DNA from: Dehalococcoidia bacterium UBA1332
GTDB taxonomy: Bacteria; Chloroflexota; Dehalococcoidia; Lucifugimonadales; Lucifugimonadaceae
Length of the DNA: 12,590 nt
Assembly (NCBI GenBank): GCA_002306745.1
Contig: DBSW01000162.1
Span: 1 to 12,590 of the forward strand
Reading direction: 5' to 3'
The first letter of the stretch is position 1. Each line of letters starts with the position of its first letter. A program made the position numbers and the translations under genes. Below, in pieces: positions 6,878 through 12,590 of the stretch. Below the pieces are notes generated by a model. The model worked only from the letters and a program-made list of their open reading frames with translations, was not told where the DNA came from and ran no database searches.

Positions 6878-7882
6878 TCAGATTGACATAGCTACTTTGA
6901 TCACATCGTCCTCTCTAAGCCGATACATCTCAAATGCGGATTGAGCATCCTCAAACGTTGTATCATGAGTTTTTAAGACACCAGGATCTATCCAACCCTT
7001 TTCTTTTAAACCTACGATTTCTCTGATTTCTTTTACAGGCTCATTAGTAGCTGCGATTACAGTAGCGTTCAATTGGATGTTCTTGCCCATCCATTTACGG
7101 TGGTCGAAAGTAACTTCTGTCGGGTCTACTAAACTGAATGAGATAATTTGTCCTTTATCCCTAACGAGATCCACTGCCGTACTTAAACCAATATGGTTAC
7201 CACTTGCGTCTACGACTACGTCGTACATCTCTCCACTGGTAATTTCTTTCGATGCTTCTATTGTGTCTTCATTTGAAGCGTTGATAGTGTGGGACGCACC
7301 GAGCTCAGTTGATTTTCGGCATCTGTATTCTTCGAGATCGATACCGACGATTTGTTGAGCACCTTGTCGTTCTGCAATCATAGTGAAGGTCAGGCCAATT
7401 CCGCCTTGACCGATAACTGCGATTTTTTTACCTATTGGGTTACCCCAATGTCGGGCGGAAAACAGTGCAGTGCCTGAATGCTGGCACATCACCCATTCAG
7501 AAAGGTCACCCCAGTCTGGTAACTTGATTAACCTGTCAGCAGTCTGAACGACCTGTTCCTGCATGCCGGCTACATCGCGTGGTATGACAATTACCCGTTG
7601 CCCTTCTTTGTAATCCGTGTCCCGGCTTTCGACGACAACTCCCGCGCACTCGTGCATTGGGGCACCTGGGACAAAAGGGTAGTGTTCCTCTGGAAGATTA
7701 GCGTCGTATTCAAGATAGATATCGCTTCCACATATCGATAACGACTCGAGTTTGACTTTAACTTCACCATCTTCAAGTGGGCCAGGATCAGGTACGTCAA
7801 GAAATTCTATGGTCCGTCTTGCTACTACTCTTGCTGCTTTCAAATCAACCCTCTTGCTTGTATTTCTGTGATGCCTTGACAT
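6878..7882 (-). CDS. Medium-chain (zinc-type) alcohol/polyol dehydrogenase without structural-zinc lobe
   Basis: MDR-superfamily NAD(P)-dependent dehydrogenase, about 334 residues; residue numbers count from the TTG at 7885. It has the catalytic-zinc ligand motif ICGSD (C52), PMHECAGVV with H78-E79 in place of the usual GHE, a GQGGIG dinucleotide loop (159-164) and an Asp (D183) ending the next strand, which suggests NAD(H). The four-cysteine structural-zinc lobe that normally follows GxRV is absent: after GQRVIVIPR the chain goes straight to the next strand. The substrate is unknown; a secondary alcohol or polyol is likely for this type. The start is uncertain. ATG 7882 has no Shine-Dalgarno, whereas TTG at 7843 (giving M-KAARVV, typical of the family) is preceded by AAGAGG with a 5-nt gap. 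It is the first gene of the - strand group and divergent from the enolase-superfamily pair. Confidence 0.88.
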   Translation of the reverse strand: MSRHHRNTSKRVDLKAARVVARRTIEFLDVPDPGPLEDGEVKVKLESLSICGSDIYLEYDANLPEEHYPFVPGAPMHECAGVVVESRDTDYKEGQRVIVIPRDVAGMQEQVVQTADRLIKLPDWGDLSEWVMCQHSGTALFSARHWGNPIGKKIAVIGQGGIGLTFTMIAERQGAQQIVGIDLEEYRCRKSTELGASHTINASNEDTIEASKEITSGEMYDVVVDASGNHIGLSTAVDLVRDKGQIISFSLVDPTEVTFDHRKWMGKNIQLNATVIAATNEPVKEIREIVGLKEKGWIDPGVLKTHDTTFEDAQSAFEMYRLREDDVIKVAMSI

Positions 7883-7911
7883 CAATAACTGTATTCGAGA
7901 GCGAATTCTAA

Positions 7912-7921
7912 CCTGATCAGG
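7912..7921. promoter_or_regulatory. 10-bp palindrome in the divergent promoter region
   Basis: CCTGATCAGG is a perfect inverted repeat placed between the divergently transcribed dehydrogenase (start 7882) and first enolase-superfamily gene (start 7980). Its position suits an operator controlling both directions. The palindrome is short and no second copy was found nearby, so support is weak. Confidence 0.3.
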
Positions 7922-7979
7922 CGTATACTCGGGCGCGTTTAGCTATTAGTTTTTCTTATCCCCGAAAGTAACTAAAGAA

Positions 7980-9269
7980 GTGAAAATCTCAAAAATCGAA
8001 ACGGTACGTGTCTCCGATCCTGCCGACGTGATATGGGTCAGGGTTCACACTGATACAGGGCTTATTGGTTTGGGTGAAACCTGGTACGCATCGAAAACTG
8101 TCGAATCGGCTGTACATGATCATTTTGCGCCTCTTTTGGTTGCACGAGACCCTTTTGCCATCGAACGTCATTGGTTGAATATGTTTCGGTTGTCCGACCA
8201 TGCCGGTTACGGTGGTGCAGAATTACGCGCGATATCGGCTATCGATATGGCACTTTGGGACATAAAAGGGCAGGCGGCTGATGTTCCTGTATATGAGCTC
8301 TTGGGTGGAGCTGTACGTCAGAAAATACGGGTATACGCAACAGGTGCGCCGTTTGAGGGCTGTGGCGATCTGGCGCGAGAATTAATCGACGATGGCATCA
8401 TCGCTATGAAAATGGGGCCGACCATTGTTGTTGCCACACCGTCAGAAGGGCAATACTTGGCTCCCAAAGATCTCGATCATGTTCTTAAGCCTTTTCGCGA
8501 TGTACGGGACGCGGTTGGAGACGACATAAAGATTGCAAATGACGGTCATGGGAAATGGGCTTTACCGGTAGCGATACAGATTGCAAAAGCGATGGAGCCG
8601 CTGGACATTATGTGGCAAGAGGATCTTATGCCTCTGCTGAACCCCGAAGCCTTATTGCAACTGCAGGACTCAACAACTACACCAGTTTGTATTTCCGAAC
8701 GACTATTGACTCGATTCCAACTTCGAGAGTTCATAGAGAATGGATCAGCGCAAATCGTAATGCCTGATCTTATTTGGACTGGAGGTATAAGTGAAACTCA
8801 TCGCATAGCAGTTATGGCATCGGCTCACCAAGTACCCGTCGCACCACATGACGCTACTGGACCAGTCAACATATTTGCCTGTGCTCAAATTTGTATGAAT
8901 TCCCCAAATGCGATGATTATGGAACATGTTCGTCCGTACCTTTACGGTTGGTATGGAGATTTTGTAGACCCCCTGCCTCCGATAAAGGATGGCTGGCTTC
9001 ATGCTCCGCAGAATCCAGGGATCGGGACACGCTTGCGTAAAGAAGTATTCGAGCGACCAGATGTAATTCTTCGATTTAGCAACGAATCTGTAATGATTCC
9101 AGGCATGAACGATGAAGGTTGGGATGGCGGTGCAACATTCCCAGACGATATGTGGTCCGACATGAAACAGATACGCGACTTCCGTTCACAAGGTCACTCA
9201 GTATCAGAGCGCACAACAGGACTAGAGATAATCGAATTTGATAAAGATGGTGAAGGTGAGCGAGGTTAA
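7980..9269 (+). CDS. Enolase-superfamily (mandelate racemase/muconate lactonizing type) protein, acid-sugar-dehydratase-like, copy 1
   Basis: 429 residues. The N-terminal capping domain (1 to about 115) has GETWYA and a loop at 68-87 shared exactly with the next gene; a TIM barrel follows. Seen active-site residues: K144 (second barrel strand), D188 with H190 in NDGH (D-x-H), E214 in WQED, E240 in ISER, D263 in MPDL and H290 in APHD, with E315 near the end of the barrel. D188, E214 and E240 would bind magnesium. The D-x-H plus Asp/His pair is the pattern of galactonate/mannonate dehydratases, so dehydration of an aldonic or related hydroxy-acid is the best inference; the substrate is unknown. 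The second lysine of the racemase KxK motif is absent (G146). A 63-residue tail past residue 366 has no match in copy 2. The GTG start at 7980 aligns with copy 2's start; no good Shine-Dalgarno. Confidence 0.9.
   Translation: MKISKIETVRVSDPADVIWVRVHTDTGLIGLGETWYASKTVESAVHDHFAPLLVARDPFAIERHWLNMFRLSDHAGYGGAELRAISAIDMALWDIKGQAADVPVYELLGGAVRQKIRVYATGAPFEGCGDLARELIDDGIIAMKMGPTIVVATPSEGQYLAPKDLDHVLKPFRDVRDAVGDDIKIANDGHGKWALPVAIQIAKAMEPLDIMWQEDLMPLLNPEALLQLQDSTTTPVCISERLLTRFQLREFIENGSAQIVMPDLIWTGGISETHRIAVMASAHQVPVAPHDATGPVNIFACAQICMNSPNAMIMEHVRPYLYGWYGDFVDPLPPIKDGWLHAPQNPGIGTRLRKEVFERPDVILRFSNESVMIPGMNDEGWDGGATFPDDMWSDMKQIRDFRSQGHSVSERTTGLEIIEFDKDGEGERG
9253..9266 (+). promoter_or_regulatory. Ribosome-binding sites deciding the start of enolase copy 2
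   Basis: AAGGTGA (9253-9259) and AGGT (9263-9266) lie 11 and 4 nt before ATG 9271, inside the end of copy 1. They favour ATG 9271 over the in-frame ATG at 9238, which would overlap copy 1 by 32 bp and add 11 residues that copy 1 lacks. Confidence 0.55.
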
Positions 9270-9270
9270 G

Positions 9271-10530
9271 ATGATCATCTCCAATATCGAAACAATCCGT
9301 GTGGGGCAGTTCCCTGATTTGCTGTTTACACAGGTTCACACAGACACTGGCATTGTTGGGCTTGGTGAAACTTGGTATGCAGCACCTACTGTTGAGTCAG
9401 CTATTCACGACTATTTTGGGCCACTTCTGGTAGGACGTAACCCGTCTGAAATCGAGCGACATTGGCAAACAATGTTCCGATTATCTGATCACGCTGGGTA
9501 TGGGGGTGCTGAATTACGCGCTATTTCGGCGTTAGATGTGGCATTGTGGGACATCAAAGGTCAAACACTCCAATTACCAATATTTGAAGTTCTCGGCGGA
9601 GGTATGCGTCATCGCATTAAGGTTTACAACACACTAGGCGTATATGGAAACATTACCGACGGATATGATGTTTGGAACGATCCTGTAGGGGTGGTGCACA
9701 GCCTACTTGATGAAGGCATCACTGCGATGAAGATGTCACCAACCGATTTCATAGCCCGCGAAACTGATGGGCAAATTTTGTTCAACGACGACCTAGATTT
9801 TGCGTTGAAACCATTGCGATCTATTCGTGACAAATTTGGCATGGAGATTGATGTCGCAAACGATGGCCACGCGAAGTGGAACCTGCCTAATGCGATGCGA
9901 ATTGTTAGAGAAATGGAACCACTTCGTCCGATGTGGCATGAGGAACTTATATCTCCGCTAAATGAAGTGGCACACGCTAGACTTCAATCTGCGACATCTA
10001 CACCAATAGCGGCTGCAGAAAGGCTTATGACGCGATATCAACACAGGCGGTTTATCGAATCACGTGCTGCAATGATTACCATGCCAGATCTCACGTGGAC
10101 TGGAGGGATATCAGAGGTTAAGAAGATTGGGATATTGGCCTCAGCACATCAGATGCCAATTGCGCCACATGACTGTGTCGGACCCGTAAACATGTTTGCA
10201 TGTGCACATATAGCAATGTCGACGCCTAACGTGATGATTATGGAGTACAACAGAGCATTACATAAGGGTTGGTACAACGACTTAATTGAGCCCAATTTTG
10301 TAGTTGAAGATGGGTACCTTCTTGCACCAAATGAGCCAGGTTTAGGCACACGCCTTAAGCAGTCGGTAAAGGATAGACGTGACGCGATAATTCGTGTAAG
10401 TGACAGGAAAGAAGAGTCATGGCTGATGTCCAGGAATCGTTACACCTATCCTCCCCAAGCAATGCAGGACGAATTCACTAGTAGCACACCACGTCGCAGC
10501 GCCGGTTTTAGTTCTGTTTACTACGATTAA
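9271..10530 (+). CDS. Enolase-superfamily (mandelate racemase/muconate lactonizing type) protein, acid-sugar-dehydratase-like, copy 2
   Basis: 419 residues from ATG 9271, one base after the stop of copy 1, so translation is probably coupled. It is a clear paralog of copy 1 along the whole capping domain and barrel, with residues 68-87 identical, although the DNA differs at many third positions (an old, selected duplication). Active-site residues correspond: K154 (followed by S156 where racemases have Lys), D198 with H200 in NDGH, E224 in WHEE, E250 in AAER, D273 in MPDL, H300 in APHD and E325. Differences: ten extra residues within 124-136, in the loop after the first barrel strand close to the active site, and a shorter, different C-terminal tail (about 43 residues). 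Acid-sugar-dehydratase-type chemistry is inferred; the substrate may differ from copy 1. It is followed 36 bp later by the ketopantoate-reductase-like gene. Confidence 0.9.
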   Translation: MIISNIETIRVGQFPDLLFTQVHTDTGIVGLGETWYAAPTVESAIHDYFGPLLVGRNPSEIERHWQTMFRLSDHAGYGGAELRAISALDVALWDIKGQTLQLPIFEVLGGGMRHRIKVYNTLGVYGNITDGYDVWNDPVGVVHSLLDEGITAMKMSPTDFIARETDGQILFNDDLDFALKPLRSIRDKFGMEIDVANDGHAKWNLPNAMRIVREMEPLRPMWHEELISPLNEVAHARLQSATSTPIAAAERLMTRYQHRRFIESRAAMITMPDLTWTGGISEVKKIGILASAHQMPIAPHDCVGPVNMFACAHIAMSTPNVMIMEYNRALHKGWYNDLIEPNFVVEDGYLLAPNEPGLGTRLKQSVKDRRDAIIRVSDRKEESWLMSRNRYTYPPQAMQDEFTSSTPRRSAGFSSVYYD

Positions 10531-10566
10531 TCCTTAAACTGCGCTTCACTGAAAAACACAAAATTT

Positions 10567-11640
10567 ATGAATAAACGAAATTCAAAAAAACGAATTATAT
10601 TTATCGGAGCTGGAGCCGTCGGTAGTTATATTGGTGGATGGCTTTCGCACACTGGGCATGATGTAACTTTAGTCGATATGTGGGCGAAAAATGTGGATAC
10701 TATTCGAACGCATGGGCTGAATGTGGCGGGACCGCATGATGCATTTGTCGCTCATCCATCAATATGGCACTTACATGAGAATGAAATCATTGCGCGACAA
10801 TCGCCTTTCGATATAGGGTTTGTCGCTGTTAAAGCTTATGACACATATTGGGCCGCAAAATTCATTGATAAATTCGTCGCATCGGGTGGATATATAGTTT
10901 CCTCTCAAAATACATGGACTGACCCAGCTATTGCAGAAGCTGTTGGATCTGATCGAGCGGTAGGATTGGTCATGTCCAGTATTTCGGTCGCACTATGGAA
11001 CCCAGGAAAAGTTGAACGCCCCGGAGAAACTAGACGACGTGATCTCGGGCACACTGTTTTCCGCGCAGGAAATCATGATGGGAGCGACAGTCGCAGACTG
11101 CATGAACTTATTCAAATTCTTGACCCCGTGGACGGGGGCAAAATCACAACTAACCTGTGGGGAGAGCGGTGGGCAAAATTGGCCCAAAATGCTATGGGTA
11201 ATCCTGTGTCGGCAGCTAGTGGGTTAGGAATGGCAGATCTCAACAAACATCACCGGGGTAGAGAACTACAAATTCGATTAGCCCAAGAAGTATCGTCTGT
11301 CGGTTACGCACTAGGATATGAAATAGAAGATTTCGGTGGCCGACCGGCGCAGGACTGGGCGAATTCTTCACGAGAAGACACATACGAAATGCTTGACGGA
11401 GAACTTTCAGAAAAAGTTAACGGATCTAATTGGAGGCCGTCAATGGCGCAGGACGTAGTTAAACGTCGACATACGGAGATCGATCAGATGAATGGCTTCG
11501 TATGCGAACAAGGGGCTAAAGTTGGAATTCCAACCCCTGTTAACGAAGCAATGACAAAGGTCATAAAAAATATCGATGCAAATCTGACCGACGTAAAATT
11601 CGCTAATGTGGAAAAGGTTCTGGAATTGGCTGGTTATTGA
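10567..11640 (+). CDS. Ketopantoate-reductase-family (ApbA/PanE-like) oxidoreductase
   Basis: 357 residues, longer than typical PanE (about 300). Residues 14-19 (GAGAVG) form the Rossmann dinucleotide loop, followed by D37 at the end of the second strand, which suggests NAD(H) rather than the NADP(H) used by PanE. Family motifs: VKAYD (88-92), SSQN with N115, the catalytic-lysine region WAKLAQNAMGNP (K204, N208), and the C-terminal helical domain motif RPSMAQDVVKRRHTEIDQMNG, with S292, D296 and E304 in the usual positions. The fold assignment is firm. Whether it makes pantoate is doubtful: its place at the end of the enolase-superfamily operon, the extra length (including an arginine-rich insert about 151-158) and D37 suggest a different 2-oxo or 2-hydroxy acid. 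ATG 10567 has no visible Shine-Dalgarno. Confidence 0.87.
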   Translation: MNKRNSKKRIIFIGAGAVGSYIGGWLSHTGHDVTLVDMWAKNVDTIRTHGLNVAGPHDAFVAHPSIWHLHENEIIARQSPFDIGFVAVKAYDTYWAAKFIDKFVASGGYIVSSQNTWTDPAIAEAVGSDRAVGLVMSSISVALWNPGKVERPGETRRRDLGHTVFRAGNHDGSDSRRLHELIQILDPVDGGKITTNLWGERWAKLAQNAMGNPVSAASGLGMADLNKHHRGRELQIRLAQEVSSVGYALGYEIEDFGGRPAQDWANSSREDTYEMLDGELSEKVNGSNWRPSMAQDVVKRRHTEIDQMNGFVCEQGAKVGIPTPVNEAMTKVIKNIDANLTDVKFANVEKVLELAGY

Positions 11641-11779
11641 ACTATAACGATAATTAAACCCGCTTATATCTATGGTCACCTGAGAGCAACCGAAGCATCA
11701 TAAGAAAATTCAGAAGTATCCAATAGATCACAATCACCCTAAAACACGAGACCGCTCACCATACAGAAAAATCACCTAA
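11641..11779. other. Intergenic gap between the ketopantoate-reductase-like gene and dinG
   Basis: 139 bp with no credible gene, terminator hairpin or strong promoter visible. It must hold the end of the accessory operon and probably the start of the dinG transcript. Confidence 0.5.
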
Positions 11780-12590
11780 TTGCCAGGTATTCACGAAGAC
11801 ACACTCATAGCACTTGATCTAGAAACCACCGGTCTTAGTGCAAATAACGATCACATCATTGAAGTGGGTGCCGTTAAATTTGTAGGTGACAGACAGATCG
11901 ATACGCTTAGCATTCTTGTTAATCCACAGCGTAAATTGTCTAATTTTATTGTGCAGATGACTGGAATCACTCAGGCTGACGTCGACAGCGCACCTGACTG
12001 GGAAGATGTACAAGAAGTTGTAAGCGAGTTTATTGCTGGAACCCCGATCATCGGACATAACGTCGGATTCGACGCTTCGTTTCTTAGGTCGCATGGCGTA
12101 AAACCAGACGGCTTGTACGACACAATGTCGATGGCTGAAATAGCTCTTCCGCATGGTCCTGAATATAGTCTTGTACGCCTAGCAGACAGATTTGGTTTTT
12201 CACACGATGCCCCCCATCGAGCATTATCTGATGCTCTAGTAACCAAAGATCTCTTTATCCATTTGCTGGGAATCTTGGAGAGTTTCGATCGACCGGTGCT
12301 AGAACAATTAAGATTTCTTGGAGAAAAAGTACAGACACCATTAGGTCGAATAGCAAAACGAATCTTAGAATCAGAAACTTCATCTATTTGTGAAACCAAC
12401 AAGAGTTTGTTAGCAATCGATCCCAAAGAATTGGGTCAGCGGTTGCGCTCTGTGAAAAATACGCCAAAAGTCGAGCCTCACAAATATAATCAAGCATCGA
12501 TTGATACAGAGAATATTTCCGCTTCCACTCGATCCATATTCGGTGTTAATGGTGCACTAGAAGATACTCTCATAGGATATGAGTCAAGAC
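11780..12590 (+). CDS. dinG: DinG-type protein, N-terminal DEDDh exonuclease domain (partial, runs off window)
   Basis: The frame is open from TTG 11780 to the window end (270 codons and one base). The protein starts MPGIHEDTLIALDLETTGL and contains all DEDDh exonuclease landmarks: D and E in DLETTG, IGHNVGFDASFLR (third Asp) and APHRALSDAL (His and last Asp), about residues 13-145. After a linker rich in polar residues, the last part reads GVNGALEDTLIGYESR, resembling the start of the helicase region of Gram-positive-type DinG proteins (LxGYExRxxQ). The whole gene is therefore probably an exonuclease-helicase fusion of about 900 residues acting in DNA repair. A DNA polymerase III epsilon-like exonuclease is the alternative, but the extension argues for DinG. 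TTG 11780 directly follows an in-frame TAA (11777-11779), no in-frame ATG or GTG precedes the first motif, and no Shine-Dalgarno is seen. Confidence 0.85.
   Translation, partial: MPGIHEDTLIALDLETTGLSANNDHIIEVGAVKFVGDRQIDTLSILVNPQRKLSNFIVQMTGITQADVDSAPDWEDVQEVVSEFIAGTPIIGHNVGFDASFLRSHGVKPDGLYDTMSMAEIALPHGPEYSLVRLADRFGFSHDAPHRALSDALVTKDLFIHLLGILESFDRPVLEQLRFLGEKVQTPLGRIAKRILESETSSICETNKSLLAIDPKELGQRLRSVKNTPKVEPHKYNQASIDTENISASTRSIFGVNGALEDTLIGYESR

Noticed and set aside
9238..9270. ATG at 9238 as the start of enolase copy 2, overlapping copy 1
   Set aside because: It would add 11 residues absent from the paralog; ATG 9271 aligns exactly with copy 1's start and has ribosome-binding sequence upstream.
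11819..12426. Two - strand open frames (11819-12154 and 11971-12426)
   Set aside because: They lie opposite the clear DEDDh exonuclease coding sequence and show no recognisable motifs; they are antisense shadows.
1..12590. CRISPR array, insertion sequence, phage or toxin-antitoxin defence system
   Set aside because: No direct repeat array, terminal inverted repeats, transposase, integrase or toxin-like gene was seen.

Overview
The window looks like chromosomal DNA from a moderately AT-rich bacterium. No plasmid, phage or transposon gene is visible. It opens with a complete or nearly complete large-type signal recognition particle RNA that includes an Alu domain, a form best known from Bacillus-like Gram-positives and some other lineages. 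The mix of housekeeping genes, tandem enolase-superfamily paralogs, an SDR, a CehA/McbA-type hydrolase and a ketopantoate-reductase-like protein resembles what is reported for marine SAR202-type Chloroflexota. That assignment rests on gene content only and is tentative.

Region 1 (1-2578, all + strand) is housekeeping: SRP RNA, then rsmA (16S rRNA dimethyladenosine transferase), ispE (MEP isoprenoid pathway kinase) and a small four-helix membrane protein. The three protein genes are 6-11 bp apart and probably form one operon.

Region 2 (2699-11640) is an accessory catabolic block. It begins with a + strand SDR-family protein whose usual catalytic Asn and Lys are replaced. Three - strand genes follow, read right to left: a Zn-dependent-type alcohol dehydrogenase lacking the structural-zinc lobe, a BCP/AhpE-like peroxiredoxin, and a large PHP-domain hydrolase of the CehA/McbA type. 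Diverging from the dehydrogenase on the + strand are two tandem enolase-superfamily proteins with an acid-sugar-dehydratase active-site pattern (D-x-H, plus an Asp/His pair and three carboxylate metal ligands), followed by a ketopantoate-reductase-like oxidoreductase. The 94-97 bp divergent promoter region carries a 10-bp perfect palindrome, and a 14-bp perfect palindrome lies upstream of the hydrolase. A reasonable but unproven reading is a catabolic cassette for hydroxy-acids or sugar acids: hydrolysis (PHP protein), oxidation (dehydrogenases) and dehydration (the two enolase-fold enzymes).

Region 3 (11780-end, + strand) is the 5' part of a dinG-type gene: a DEDDh exonuclease domain leading into the start of a helicase, cut off by the window edge.

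No CRISPR array, tRNA, rRNA, insertion sequence or long repeat was seen. All intergenic gaps are under 150 bp.
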